Positions 18,877-28,622 are shown, numbered from the stretch's first letter. The stretch: 64,000 nt of DNA from Bacteroides uniformis (GCF_025147485.1 NZ_CP102263.1:2245501-2309500); one strand, 5' to 3'. Program-made: numbers and translations. The notes: generated by a model not told the origin, from the letters alone.

Positions 18877-19563
18877 ATGAAACTTTTATGTATGATTGCT
18901 GTCTTTTTGTGCATCCCCTGGGTAGCCTCTGACGCACAGAAGCAGGACTGGGGAAATTTGAAACGCTATGCAGAGGCAAACAAGGAACTGGTACGGAAGG
19001 GAAAACAGAAGGACCGGGTGGTTTTTATGGGCAACTCCATCACGGAAGGATGGGTGGCAAACGATGCCGCTTTCTTTGAAGACAACGGTTATGTGGGCCG
19101 TGGTATAGGCGGGCAGACTTCTTCCCATTTCCTGCTCCGTTTTCGCGAAGATGTCATCAAGCTTGCTCCGGCGCTGGTCGTGATAAATGCAGGTACCAAT
19201 GACATTGCGGAAAATGCAGGCGCTTATAATGAAGAATACACTTTTGGAAATATAGTGTCTATGGTAGAGCTGGCACGGGCCAATAAGATAAAGGTGATTT
19301 TGACGTCTGTGTTGCCTGCCGCTGCCTTTGGCTGGAATCCTTCGGTGAAGGATGCTCCGCAAAAGATAATGCAGCTGAATGCCAGAATCCGGAAGTATGC
19401 CCAGGAAAACAAGATTCCTTATGTCGACTATTACAGTGAGATGGTGGAAGGCGACAATAAGGCTCTGAACTCCTCGTATACCCGGGATGGGGTACACCCC
19501 ACTCTAGAAGGGTATAAAGTGATGGAAGCCTTGATAAAGAAAGCGATAGACAAGGTGTTGTAG
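18877..19563 (+). CDS. Secreted SGNH/GDSL-type esterase or lipase-like hydrolase
   Basis: A 228-residue protein with a signal peptide (MKLLCMIAVFLCIPWVASDA) and the four SGNH blocks: FMGNSITEGW (block I Ser), GIGGQTS (Gly), INAGTNDIAEN (Asn) and RDGVHPTLEGY (Asp and His). Such enzymes deacylate lipids, sugars or peptidoglycan-linked acetyl groups in the periplasm; the substrate here is unknown. The start follows the guaA terminator by 26 bp. It runs convergently into the Crp-like gene with 20 bp between stops. Confidence 0.88.
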   Translation: MKLLCMIAVFLCIPWVASDAQKQDWGNLKRYAEANKELVRKGKQKDRVVFMGNSITEGWVANDAAFFEDNGYVGRGIGGQTSSHFLLRFREDVIKLAPALVVINAGTNDIAENAGAYNEEYTFGNIVSMVELARANKIKVILTSVLPAAAFGWNPSVKDAPQKIMQLNARIRKYAQENKIPYVDYYSEMVEGDNKALNSSYTRDGVHPTLEGYKVMEALIKKAIDKVL

Positions 19564-19583
19564 GAAATCTCGGTTCAGGTGGC

Positions 19584-20246
19584 CTATAAGAGCTTTTCTG
19601 CGTCGGGAATCATCATCTCGCCTCTGTGCAGTTCGAGCAGGCCTTTCTCCTGCATGCTGTTCAACGCTCTTGATACTCCCATACGGGTATCATTGACCAC
19701 CTGAGCCAATTCTTCCATTTTTATTTTCAGTATTTTCCTGCCTGACGGACGTTCGATATGTGTCAGGATAAAGTTGCCGATACGTTTCTCAAGGTTGTCG
19801 GTGCTTTCTGCCCAAAGACGGCTGTTTAGGCTTTGGGCGCGGTTGCTGATGATATTCATGTAATTCAGGCGGAATATGTCATATTTGAACAATTCGCTCA
19901 TGACGAAAGCCTTGCTGATGCTCACTGTGTGGGTCTCGGTTTGGGCGGTATAGGCCGAGACGTAGGAGGTGCTCATCCCGAACAGAGATTGTGGCTCGAT
20001 GACATAAGGTGCCTGAAAATATTCCGTGGAGCTGTATGATGTATTCGCAGATGAAGTACATGAGGAGATTTCACCTTTCAATACGAATATCAGTTGACTG
20101 CATGTGTCACCGGCTTTCACGATAACTTCGCCGGCTTTATGCTTTGTAAAGCTCAGCTTGACTTTCCCCAGGATATTGGTAAAGTCTTCTTGTGCGAGTC
20201 CTTGAAAGAGTGGCAGTTGCAGTAATGTATCAAACATTGTATTCAT
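19584..20246 (-). CDS. Crp/Fnr-family transcriptional regulator
   Basis: A 220-residue regulator. The effector barrel spans about residues 10-120 ([29 protein letters not shown]), then a dimer helix and a winged helix-turn-helix near 165-210 ([28 protein letters not shown]). Unlike the shorter Crp-like protein at 3283 it has a full-length winged helix. No FNR-type cysteine cluster is visible and the ligand is unknown. A TACTTTTG -7 box lies at 20272-20279 on the reverse strand, but no good -33 element. Confidence 0.88.
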   Translation of the reverse strand: MNTMFDTLLQLPLFQGLAQEDFTNILGKVKLSFTKHKAGEVIVKAGDTCSQLIFVLKGEISSCTSSANTSYSSTEYFQAPYVIEPQSLFGMSTSYVSAYTAQTETHTVSISKAFVMSELFKYDIFRLNYMNIISNRAQSLNSRLWAESTDNLEKRIGNFILTHIERPSGRKILKIKMEELAQVVNDTRMGVSRALNSMQEKGLLELHRGEMMIPDAEKLL

Positions 20247-20347
20247 AATGCTTTTTCTTCTTGTTTTGAAACAAAAGTAGATATTATCAAGGTGTACTGT
20301 AAACTCTTTGCCCCTCTTTTTGTTTTTTTTATTGTTTCTTAAACGTG

Positions 20348-21037
20348 CTATTCAATCCTTGTAGACGAATCCTCATCCTTCTCCTCTTCCTTCTTATCGT
20401 CCTCATCCTCATTGTTTTCCTCATCTTCGTCTTCCTCTTCGTCTTCCTCTCCGGCAAACGGATCGGGCCGTTGGGGACCGTATTCCATAAAGCCTATGGC
20501 GCATAGCGTGCCTGCTATGGCTCCGCTAAGGTGTCCTTCCCAGGAAGTGGTGGCTTTGGCAAATTGTGGGAACATATTCCATACCAGGCCGCCATATAGG
20601 AACGTTATCAACAGTGAAATGGCGATAAGCGGTACATGTTTGCGCAGAATGCCGCTGAAGAACAGAAAAAAAGCCAGTCCGTATATGATGCCGCTGGCTC
20701 CGATATGCCATCCCGGTTTCCCTATAAGAAAGGTAAGCGCACCGCATCCTATCCAAATGGCAAAGAAGATGTAGGGGGCTATATGCCGGTAGAAATAGAA
20801 CAGACACCACATCAGGAAAAAGAGTGGAATCGTATTGGCGAACAGATGCTTGAAACTGCTGTGTACCAGTGGATGTGCGAAAATTCCGAACACGCCCCGC
20901 TGTTCCATCGGATATACTCCCAGTCGTGTGAAGTTCCAATCCATGCCTGTCTCCAAAAACTTTAAAATGTATAAAATGAATAGCAGGAATAGGGGTATAA
21001 CCGCCGCCAATGCCATTCTGCGTATATCATGCTTCAT
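20348..21037 (-). CDS. Rhomboid-family intramembrane serine protease with acidic tail
   Basis: A 229-residue rhomboid with six membrane helices. The catalytic dyad is Ser115 in [10 protein letters not shown] and His169 in [27 protein letters not shown] carries the conserved His/Asn helix. The last 33 residues (from 197) are almost entirely Glu, Asp, Lys and Asn, a highly acidic low-complexity tail unlike most rhomboids. It is probably cytoplasmic and may bind partners or cations. The gene appears monocistronic. The substrate is unknown. Confidence 0.9.
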   Translation of the reverse strand: MKHDIRRMALAAVIPLFLLFILYILKFLETGMDWNFTRLGVYPMEQRGVFGIFAHPLVHSSFKHLFANTIPLFFLMWCLFYFYRHIAPYIFFAIWIGCGALTFLIGKPGWHIGASGIIYGLAFFLFFSGILRKHVPLIAISLLITFLYGGLVWNMFPQFAKATTSWEGHLSGAIAGTLCAIGFMEYGPQRPDPFAGEEDEEEDEDEENNEDEDDKKEEEKDEDSSTRIE

Positions 21038-21114
21038 ATTTCGTACAGTGATTGCTATTTTTGTACAATACTACGGAATATTTGACGAAAACCGAAAAAA
21101 AACTGACTTTTTAT

Positions 21115-21144
21115 TTTGCCTATAAGCTTTAATTCGTATTTTTG
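21115..21144 (+). promoter_or_regulatory. Promoter of the glycogen-metabolism operon
   Basis: TTTG (21115-21118), an 18-bp spacer and TATTTTTG (21137-21144) match the Bacteroides promoter. It predicts a leader of about 58 nt ahead of the debranching-enzyme gene. Confidence 0.7.
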
Positions 21145-21207
21145 GGCATCGCTACATGGCTTGTAGCGCATATACCGAAATAATTAACCTTTAAATAATG
21201 CACAACT

Positions 21208-23148
21208 ATGAGTTATTTACGATTTGACAAGACCCTGATGATTAATCTGCAAGAATCTTTGCCAAGGGAGATATTGCGGACGAATAGGTCGGGAGCCTAT
21301 CATTGTACAACAATTGTAGATTGTAACACACGCAAATATCACGGTCTGTTGGTGATACCGGTCCCCAACCTCGATGATGAAAACCATGTGCTGCTGTCTT
21401 CTTTGGATGAAACTGTAATTCAGCACGGTGCGGAGTTCAACCTGGGGTTGCATAAGTATCAAGGAAACCACTTCAGTCCTAACGGGCACAAGTATATCCG
21501 AGAGTTTGACTGTGAAAATATCCCCACAACTACCTATCGTGTAGGAGGCGTCATCCTTCGTAAGGAAAAGATTTTCGTACACCATGAAAATCGGATTCTG
21601 ATTCGTTATACCTTGGTCGATGCCCATTCGGCAACCACACTTCGTTTCCGCCCTTTCCTGGCATTCCGCAGTGTGCGCGAGTACACGCACGAAAATGCGC
21701 AGGCAAGCCGCGACTACCAGTTGGTAGAGAATGGCATTAAAACCTGCATGTATCCCGGTTATCCGGAGTTGTTCATGCAGCTCAACAAAAAGAATGAGTT
21801 CCACTTCCAGCCTGACTGGTATCGTGGTATCGAGTATCCCAAAGAACAGGAACGCGGATATGACTTCAACGAAGACCTTTATGTGCCGGGATATTTTGAA
21901 GTGGATATAAAGAAAGGGGAAAGCGTTGTCTTCTCCGCCGGTATCTCCGAGATTTCTCCCCGCAAGCTGAAGCAGACTTTTGAGTCCGAGGTGGCCGACC
22001 GCACTCCGCGTGACAGTTTTTACCACTGTCTGAAAAACTCGGCGCACCAGTTTCACAACAAGCAGGGGGAGGAGCATTATGTGCTTGCAGGCTATCCTTG
22101 GTTCAAGTGTCGCGCCCGTGACTTGTTCATCTCCCTGCCGGGTCTTACTTTGGCCTTAGGCGAGCAAGATGAATTTGAAGACGTGATGAAAACAGCCGAA
22201 AAGGCTATCCGTGAGTTTATCAATGGAGAACCTTCCTCCTATAAGATATACGAGATGGAGCATCCGGATGTGCTGCTGTGGGCTGTCTGGGCTTTACAGC
22301 AGTATGCCAAGGAGACTTCGCGTGAAAATTGCCGGCAGATGTACGGTAATCTTCTCGAGGAGATTGTTGACTATATCCATGAACGCAGGCATGACAATCT
22401 CTTCCTGCACGAAAACGGACTGTTGTATACCAATGGCACCGAGAAAGCGGTTACCTGGATGAACTCTACCGCCAATGGCCGCCCGGTTATTCCACGTACG
22501 GGCTACATTGTAGAAGTGAATGCACTGTGGTACAATGCCCTGCGTTTTGTAGCCGATATGGTTCGGGAGGGGGGCAATGAAATTCTTGCCGATACACTGG
22601 ACGCTCAGGCAGAAATCACCGGAAAGTCTTTCGTAGACGTCTTCCGCAATGAGTATGGCTATCTGTTCGACTATGTGGATGGTTATATGATGGACTGGAG
22701 CGTACGTCCCAACATGATATTTACCGTTGCCTTTGACTATTCTCCGTTGGATAGGGCCCAGAAGAAACAGGTGCTTGATATTGTGACGAAAGAACTGTTG
22801 ACTCCGAAGGGCTTGCGTACACTGAGCCCCAAGAGTGGCGGATACAATCCGAATTATGTAGGTCCTCAGATTCAAAGAGATTATGCCTATCATCAGGGTA
22901 CGGCATGGCCGTGGCTGATGGGTTTCTACATGGAAGCATATCTGCGTATCTATAAAGTGAGTGGCGTGTCGTTTGTAGAGAGATACCTCATCGGTATGGA
23001 AGATGAAATGACTTCCCACTGTATTGGCGCATTGCCCGAACTCTTCGATGGTAATCCTCCGTTTGTTGGAAGAGGGGCGGTGTCATTTGCCATGAATACG
23101 GCGGAAATCCTGCGTATCTTGAAGTTATTGTCTAAGTATAATTTATAA
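21208..23148 (+). CDS. Glycogen debranching enzyme (amylo-alpha-1,6-glucosidase type)
   Basis: A 646-residue protein. The N-terminal half (about 1-260) is the GDE N-terminal beta domain (TNRSGAYHCTTIVDCNTRKYHGLLV, then KEKIFVHHENRILIRY). The C-terminal half is an (alpha/alpha)6 barrel with YPWFKCRARDLFISLPGLTL, WMNSTANGRPVIPRTGYIVEVNALWYNAL and YHQGTAWPWLMG, as in archaeal and Bacteroides amylo-1,6-glucosidases. It removes alpha-1,6 branches from glycogen in the cytoplasm. It is the first gene of a three-gene unit, 14 bp before the GT4 gene. Confidence 0.93.
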   Translation: MSYLRFDKTLMINLQESLPREILRTNRSGAYHCTTIVDCNTRKYHGLLVIPVPNLDDENHVLLSSLDETVIQHGAEFNLGLHKYQGNHFSPNGHKYIREFDCENIPTTTYRVGGVILRKEKIFVHHENRILIRYTLVDAHSATTLRFRPFLAFRSVREYTHENAQASRDYQLVENGIKTCMYPGYPELFMQLNKKNEFHFQPDWYRGIEYPKEQERGYDFNEDLYVPGYFEVDIKKGESVVFSAGISEISPRKLKQTFESEVADRTPRDSFYHCLKNSAHQFHNKQGEEHYVLAGYPWFKCRARDLFISLPGLTLALGEQDEFEDVMKTAEKAIREFINGEPSSYKIYEMEHPDVLLWAVWALQQYAKETSRENCRQMYGNLLEEIVDYIHERRHDNLFLHENGLLYTNGTEKAVTWMNSTANGRPVIPRTGYIVEVNALWYNALRFVADMVREGGNEILADTLDAQAEITGKSFVDVFRNEYGYLFDYVDGYMMDWSVRPNMIFTVAFDYSPLDRAQKKQVLDIVTKELLTPKGLRTLSPKSGGYNPNYVGPQIQRDYAYHQGTAWPWLMGFYMEAYLRIYKVSGVSFVERYLIGMEDEMTSHCIGALPELFDGNPPFVGRGAVSFAMNTAEILRILKLLSKYNL

Positions 23149-23162
23149 TAGGAGGAACGAAG

Positions 23163-24431
23163 ATGAAAGTTTTAATGTTTGGATGGGAATTTCCTCCCAA
23201 AATATATGGTGGTCTTGCGGTTGCTTCTTATGGAATAACTAAGGGATTAAGTTTGCAGGGTGATGTGGAAACTACTTTCTGCATGCCCAAGCCGACGGGC
23301 GAAGAAGAGGACTTCTTGAAGATAGTGGGCATGAACCAGGTGCCTATCGTGTGGCGTGATGTCGATTACAATTATTTGAAGTCGAGGCTGACGCGCAACA
23401 TGACGCCGGAAGATTATTATTCTTTTCGTGACCATATCTATTCGGATTTCTCTTATATGCACGTCAATGACATAGGCTGCATGGACTTTGCCGGCGGTTA
23501 TCCCGGCAACCTGCACGAAGAGATAAACAACTTCTCGGTGATTGCCGGAGTAGTGGCTCGCCAGCAGGAATTTGATATTATTCATGCCCACGACTGGCTG
23601 ACGTATCCCGCCGGAGTGCATGCCAAGATGGTGAGCGGAAAGCCGCTCTGCATCCATGTCCATGCTACTGACTTTGACCGTTCACGTGGAAAAGTCAATC
23701 CTACCGTCTATTCTATGGAGAAGAACGGTATGGATTATGCCGACTGCATCATGTGCGTGTCCGAACTGACCCGCCGCACGGTTATTGAGCAGTACCATCA
23801 GAACCCCAAGAAGGTGTTTGCCATGCACAATGCCGTCTATCCTCTCTCGCAGGAATACCAGGACATTCCACGTCCCGACCATTCCAAAGAGAAGATTGTG
23901 ACATTCCTGGGCCGTATCACCATGCAGAAGGGACCGGAATACTTTGTGGAAGCAGCTTCGCTGGTATTGCAGCGTGCCCGCAACATCCGCTTTGTTATGG
24001 CCGGTTCGGGAGATATGATGGATGCCATGATTAATCTGGCAGCCGAGCGGGGCATCGCCGACCGGTTCCACTTCCCGGGCTTCATGAAGGGAAAGCAGGT
24101 ATATGAGGTTTACAAGAACAGTGATGTATTCGTTATGCCTTCCGTTTCCGAGCCTTTCGGTATCGCTCCGCTGGAAGCCATGCAGTGTGGGACTCCTTCC
24201 ATCATTTCCAAGCAGTCGGGATGCGGTGAAATTCTTGATAAGGTCATTAAGACCGATTATTGGGACATTCATGCAATGGCCGATGCCATTTATTCCCTCT
24301 GCACTAATCCCGCTCTCTTCCAATATCTGCAGGAGGAAGGCAGGAAAGAAGTGGATGGAATCACGTGGGAAAAAGTAGGCTTGAGAATCCGCGCCCTCTA
24401 CGAGGATGTGTTAAGAAACTATGGTAAATAA
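23163..24431 (+). CDS. GT4-family glycosyltransferase (glycogen cluster)
   Basis: A 422-residue GT-B glycosyltransferase. The N-terminal domain begins MKVLMFGWEFPPKIYGGLAVASYG, with IIHAHDWLTYPAGV; the C-terminal Rossmann domain has FLGRITMQKGPEYFVEAA, and the nucleotide-sugar motif EPFGIAPLEAMQCG with paired Glu. Its place between the debranching enzyme and the GH57-like gene suggests it elongates glycogen or makes an alpha-glucan from ADP- or UDP-glucose. The cluster's GT5 protein is incomplete, so this may be the actual synthase; that is inference. It is 17 bp upstream of the GH57-like gene. Confidence 0.88.
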   Translation: MKVLMFGWEFPPKIYGGLAVASYGITKGLSLQGDVETTFCMPKPTGEEEDFLKIVGMNQVPIVWRDVDYNYLKSRLTRNMTPEDYYSFRDHIYSDFSYMHVNDIGCMDFAGGYPGNLHEEINNFSVIAGVVARQQEFDIIHAHDWLTYPAGVHAKMVSGKPLCIHVHATDFDRSRGKVNPTVYSMEKNGMDYADCIMCVSELTRRTVIEQYHQNPKKVFAMHNAVYPLSQEYQDIPRPDHSKEKIVTFLGRITMQKGPEYFVEAASLVLQRARNIRFVMAGSGDMMDAMINLAAERGIADRFHFPGFMKGKQVYEVYKNSDVFVMPSVSEPFGIAPLEAMQCGTPSIISKQSGCGEILDKVIKTDYWDIHAMADAIYSLCTNPALFQYLQEEGRKEVDGITWEKVGLRIRALYEDVLRNYGK

Positions 24432-24448
24432 CAAAAACAATAATAGAA

Positions 24449-25864
24449 ATGAGAACTATCTGTCTTTATTTTGAAATACATCAAATCATTCATCTGAAAC
24501 GTTACCGTTTCTTTGATATAGGTACCGATCATTATTACTACGATGATTATGCCAATGAAACCAGTATCAATGATGTAGCCGAACGCTCTTATATCCCGGC
24601 ATTGAACACCTTGATTGAAATGGTGAAGAATTCCGGAGGTGCGTTTAAAGTGGCTTTCTCCATCTCGGGGGTTGCGCTGGAGCAGTTGGAAATATATGCA
24701 CCGGCTGTCATCGACTTGTTGCACCAGCTGAATGATACCGGTTGCTGTGAGTTCCTTGCCGAGCCTTATTCCCATGGCCTTTCTTCTCTGGCCAACGAGG
24801 ATTGCTTCAAGGAAGAGGTGATGCGTCAGAGCGCTAAGATGAAGCAAATGTTCGGTAAGGCGCCGAAGGTGTTCCGTAATTCCAGCCTGATTTATAATGA
24901 TGAGATTGGTGCGATGGTGGCAGCTTTGGGATTCAAGGGTATGCTGACGGAAGGAGCCAAGCATGTTCTGGGTTGGAAGAGTCCGCACTATGTATACCAT
25001 TGCTCTATGAATCCTAACTTGAAGTTACTGTTGCGTGATTTTAAGCTGTCTGACGACATCAGCCTGCGCTTCTCCAACTCCGAGTGGAACGAGTATCCTT
25101 TGTTTGCCGACAAGTACATCAACTGGATTGACGCTCTGCCGCAGGAAGAGCAGGTCATCAATGTCTTTATGGAACTCTCTGCTCTGGGTATGGCACAGCC
25201 GTTGTCTTCCAATATTCTGGAATTCCTGAAGGCTCTTCCATACTGTGCCAAGGAAAAGGGGATTACTTTCTCCACACCGACGGAAATCGTTACCAAACTG
25301 AAATCTGTTTCCCAGTTGGATGTTCCATACCCGATGTCTTGGGTGGACGAAGAAAGAGATACCAGCTGTTGGCTGGGTAATGTGATGCAGCGTGAAGCAT
25401 TCAACAAGCTGTATAGTGTTGCCGAACGTGTCCATCTCTGTGATGACCGCCGTATCAAGCAAGACTGGGATTATCTGCAGGCAAGTAACAACTTCCGTTT
25501 CATGACTACCAAGCAAAGCGGTGTCGGTTTGAACCGTGGCATTTATGAATCTCCTTTTGATGCTTTTACCAATTATATGAATATTCTTGGTGACTTTATC
25601 AAACGTGTCGATTCTCTCTATCCGGTGGATATAGATAATGAAGAGCTGAATGCATTGCTGACCACTATCCAGAACCAAGGTGCCGAGATAGAGGAACTGC
25701 ATAAGGAATTGGAGAAAGCACAGGCCAAGTTAGAGAAGATAAAGGCTGCAGAAAAGAAAGAGAGCAAGGCTACAGCTAAATCTGCCGCAGAAAAACCGGC
25801 AAAGACCAAGGCTCCTGCCAAAAAGCCTGCCGCAAAGAAAACAACTAAAAAGGCTGCTGAATAA
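24449..25864 (+). CDS. GH57 alpha-amylase-like protein with altered catalytic residues
   Basis: A 471-residue protein with a GH57 (beta/alpha)7 barrel at about 1-290 (MRTICLYFEIHQIIHLKRY, EFLAEPYSHGLSSL, FRNSSLIYNDEIG, FSTPTEIV). Where GH57 alpha-amylases have the nucleophile in FRNTELIY, this has Ser146; where they have the catalytic Asp in the FMDYETFG-like segment, this has Glu242 (FMELSALG). A helical domain follows, then a coiled coil (about 395-435) and a lysine/alanine-rich basic tail (about 435-471) of low complexity. It is probably not a classical amylase and may be a glycogen-binding or scaffold partner. Inactive GH57-like homologues are known in Bacteroidota. Confidence 0.85.
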   Translation: MRTICLYFEIHQIIHLKRYRFFDIGTDHYYYDDYANETSINDVAERSYIPALNTLIEMVKNSGGAFKVAFSISGVALEQLEIYAPAVIDLLHQLNDTGCCEFLAEPYSHGLSSLANEDCFKEEVMRQSAKMKQMFGKAPKVFRNSSLIYNDEIGAMVAALGFKGMLTEGAKHVLGWKSPHYVYHCSMNPNLKLLLRDFKLSDDISLRFSNSEWNEYPLFADKYINWIDALPQEEQVINVFMELSALGMAQPLSSNILEFLKALPYCAKEKGITFSTPTEIVTKLKSVSQLDVPYPMSWVDEERDTSCWLGNVMQREAFNKLYSVAERVHLCDDRRIKQDWDYLQASNNFRFMTTKQSGVGLNRGIYESPFDAFTNYMNILGDFIKRVDSLYPVDIDNEELNALLTTIQNQGAEIEELHKELEKAQAKLEKIKAAEKKESKATAKSAAEKPAKTKAPAKKPAAKKTTKKAAE

Positions 25865-25888
25865 TATCGGCAGCTTGTCCCATCAATC

Positions 25889-25928
25889 AAAAAAGCCTTC
25901 CGCTCTACAATGAGCGGAAGGCTTTTTT
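25889..25928. terminator. Bidirectional terminator between GH57-like and DUF4270 genes
   Basis: A perfect 17-bp stem (25889-25905 with 25912-25928) has a 6-nt loop and A/T runs at both ends, so it works for both convergent genes. Confidence 0.92.
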
Positions 25929-25944
25929 ATGGAATATCTGTCAG

Positions 25945-27528
25945 TTACTTGTTGAAACTGGTGTATGTAACTTCTATTTTCAGCGGAGATTCCACTTCGC
26001 CTTTTGCATTCTCTTTCGGGCCGCCTTTTAGTTTGGCATATCCCGGCTTGAGGTCGTTTTGGATACCGGTTATGGTTTTGTTGCCGCTGCTGCTTGTACT
26101 GCTGTCATAGGTAATGGAAACCGGAATCAGCAATACCTTATCCCAGTCTTCATTTTCTTTGTTCCAAGTTTTTTCCCACTCTGTCTCATTCCAAGAACTG
26201 CCGGCCTTTTCTTTGGCGGCTTTCTTGGCAGCTTGTTTTTCGTTGATGCAAGTGGTAACCAACCGGGCTATGTTGCTGAATACATATTGATTGGTAGCAA
26301 ATGCATTGTGGGTGGTTGTAAATGAGGTAATATTATCCCTGACTTTGTTCTCTTCAAAGAAGCTCTTCAACTCCTGCTTACGTATCAACAGCACGTCATT
26401 AGGAGCACTCATGCTATATTCGTAGTCACTGTTTATATTGTAATTCGTGAAAGTCAGTTTCACGGCATTCAGGGTGTCATTGGTCAGTTTGTTGTATATT
26501 GAATCGTATGGCATGATAGCTTCGGTGAAGATACCGGCAGGAGATTTAATGTAAGTGTGCTGAGGTTCGGCAGCCTTTTCCTTTATCAAATCTGAATTCA
26601 GGAACTGGTTTGCCTGGATAACCTCTTTGGTAGAAGCAAATATAGTATTTGTTATATATCTCAAGGAGTCAGTTCCGTCTTTCTTTTTTAGTGCTACACC
26701 GGTTGTGTCGTTTGTGTAGTGTGTACAAAGCTCCATTTCCAAAGCTACGTAGTCCACGTAAAGGATAGTTCCATCTCCCAAATCGCTCTTTACGTATACT
26801 CCTTTAAAGACCTTGTCTATGAAGGTGTCTGAATTCTTGAAGTATTCAGGATGTTCCCGATATACCTTTAATATTCTGTCTTCACCAAAAGTCTTCCTAT
26901 CCAGCGGGAATGTTACATTGGGATAGAAAGTGTAATAACCGTTATTGTCCTTTTCAAATCTCACAGAGTCTGGAACAGACGTGTCGAAAGCTGAATAGGC
27001 CTTACGCCCGAGTAGGGATTTAGGGTCGTATTTATTGTAGTATTCTTCTGGATTGATGTTGGTATAGCGATTTTTATCCAGCTTTTTGTCCAATTCATAA
27101 ATACTCATCCGGCATGCGTTCAAGGAGTCACCGAACCAACTGGAATAATAGACAGCCAGTTGTACTGAGACTACCGAGTCACCTGCCATTATACCAGTAG
27201 CTTTTGTCGGATTTCCTTCGCTGTCCCATTCGGTTTCTTTATACACTTCCGGAAGGGAGAAGTTCTCTGTACAGTTCAGCTCCGTAAGGAAACTTGTTTC
27301 GTAATAACCGAATTCCGGGTCGGAAAACTTGCCTATATAGCCGGTACTCGTTTTGGCAAATACGGAATCAACGGCAAATGAACGTGTTGTTACATTAAAA
27401 GTAGTAGTATGCGCTGACATGCCGTCAGAATCGGGCAACATACCCAGACCTAATGTACCGGTGTTGTCATCGCATCCAAAGAAAGTCAGGACTGCCAAAA
27501 GCAATGTTCCCAGGTATCTTACTTTCAT
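25945..27528 (-). CDS. DUF4270 lipoprotein
   Basis: A 527-residue lipoprotein of the Bacteroidota-restricted DUF4270 family. The signal peptide ends at a lipobox (LTFFGC) and the next residues are DDNTG, with acids at +2/+3 as in surface-exposed Bacteroides lipoproteins. Features include FNVTTRSFAVDSVFAKTSTGYIGKFSDPEFGYYETSFLTEL, the family N-terminal block, and a beta-rich remainder. Function is unknown. It is encoded 23 bp downstream of the GT5 half-protein on the same strand, so likely in an operon with it; a link to polysaccharide metabolism is conjecture. Confidence 0.85.
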   Translation of the reverse strand: MKVRYLGTLLLAVLTFFGCDDNTGTLGLGMLPDSDGMSAHTTTFNVTTRSFAVDSVFAKTSTGYIGKFSDPEFGYYETSFLTELNCTENFSLPEVYKETEWDSEGNPTKATGIMAGDSVVSVQLAVYYSSWFGDSLNACRMSIYELDKKLDKNRYTNINPEEYYNKYDPKSLLGRKAYSAFDTSVPDSVRFEKDNNGYYTFYPNVTFPLDRKTFGEDRILKVYREHPEYFKNSDTFIDKVFKGVYVKSDLGDGTILYVDYVALEMELCTHYTNDTTGVALKKKDGTDSLRYITNTIFASTKEVIQANQFLNSDLIKEKAAEPQHTYIKSPAGIFTEAIMPYDSIYNKLTNDTLNAVKLTFTNYNINSDYEYSMSAPNDVLLIRKQELKSFFEENKVRDNITSFTTTHNAFATNQYVFSNIARLVTTCINEKQAAKKAAKEKAGSSWNETEWEKTWNKENEDWDKVLLIPVSITYDSSTSSSGNKTITGIQNDLKPGYAKLKGGPKENAKGEVESPLKIEVTYTSFNK

Positions 27529-27551
27529 AGTTTTAACTGTCTAAATCGATT

Positions 27552-28376
27552 TTATTTTTGTTCTGTTTCCCATACCTTGTCGTAGAAGTCATTGCAGGCT
27601 TCAGCAAAGTTCTCGGGAGATTGATATTCCAATACCGGTTTTCCGGATTCGCGGGCATAGTTCAGTACTTCCTCATTGACGTGTTCGCTTTGCTGGATAA
27701 TGCCGTCGGAGAAGTCAGCAGCCAGTTTGCAAAGTGCTGTGTAGTCAATGGGTTCCTTCAATCCTGCAATATCTTTCTTGGCGATGCCTTTCAACAATAG
27801 CTTGTTAGAGAAGTCTGCGTGGAAAGGTTGTTTGAAGTCATCTTCATAAAGGGAAAATATGACTTTGGCATCTCTGAAGGAAGGTTCGTCTTTATAGGCT
27901 TTCTTGATGTACAGAGGCGCTAAAGCGGTCATCCAGCCGTGGCAGTGGATGATGTCGGGACACCAACGCAGTTTCTTCACCGTTTCCAGTACGCCACGGG
28001 CATAGAAGATGGCACGGGCATCATTGTCTTCATACTCTTCACCATTTTCGTCTGTTACCTGCAAGCGGTTCTGGAAGTAGTCATCGTTGTCGATGAAGTA
28101 TACTTGCATACGTGCAGACTGGATAGAGGCAACCTTGATGATGAGCGGGTGATCGGTATCGTCAATGATGAGGTTCATGCCGGAGAGTCGTATCACCTCA
28201 TGCAGCTGGTTTCTGCGTTCGTTGATATTTCCCCATTTGGGCATAAACGTTCTGATTTCTCTGCCTTTTTCTTGAATAGCCTGAGGTAGGTTTCTGCCTA
28301 CGAGGGACATTTCGGATTCTGAAACGTAAGGGGTAATTTCTTGGGTTATAAATAAAACCTTGTTCGCCTTTGTCAT
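27552..28376 (-). CDS. GT5-like half-protein annotated as glycogen synthase
   Basis: A 274-residue protein that matches only the N-terminal Rossmann domain of GT5 glycogen/starch synthases (VLFITQEITPYVSE, PDIIHCHGWMTALAPLYIK, VIFSLYEDDF). The full enzyme is about 480 residues; the C-terminal ADP-glucose domain is missing. The N-terminal KxGGLxD loop of the family is also absent: ESEMSLVGRNLPQ stands in its place. It is therefore unlikely to be an active synthase alone; binding or regulation are alternatives. Similar short proteins occur in other Bacteroides, so this is not a recent truncation. A good promoter lies 26 bp upstream. Confidence 0.82.
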   Translation of the reverse strand: MTKANKVLFITQEITPYVSESEMSLVGRNLPQAIQEKGREIRTFMPKWGNINERRNQLHEVIRLSGMNLIIDDTDHPLIIKVASIQSARMQVYFIDNDDYFQNRLQVTDENGEEYEDNDARAIFYARGVLETVKKLRWCPDIIHCHGWMTALAPLYIKKAYKDEPSFRDAKVIFSLYEDDFKQPFHADFSNKLLLKGIAKKDIAGLKEPIDYTALCKLAADFSDGIIQQSEHVNEEVLNYARESGKPVLEYQSPENFAEACNDFYDKVWETEQK

Positions 28377-28401
28377 AATAACAATGTTCTCAATTATTCT
28401 G

Positions 28402-28435
28402 CAAAGATATAAAAAAAATCGGGCAATAAAGCAAA
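28402..28435 (-). promoter_or_regulatory. Promoter of the GT5-like/DUF4270 unit
   Basis: On the reverse strand TTTG (28432-28435), a 22-bp spacer and TATCTTTG (28402-28409). The predicted leader is about 20 nt. Confidence 0.65.
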
Positions 28436-28622
28436 CGGAGCCCGTCTATAATTCCTTATGAATTGTTAACTGCTTGTTATTCAGCGAAACAGCTGCTTCT
28501 GGAATTGCCGGAAAGTGTACTGAGTTTTGCATTAATTTGCGATATTTCTTCTTTATATGCTAAATAATGGTTTATTTTGCACCGCTTTTGCGAACAACCA
28601 AGTTATTATATAACCAATTAAA

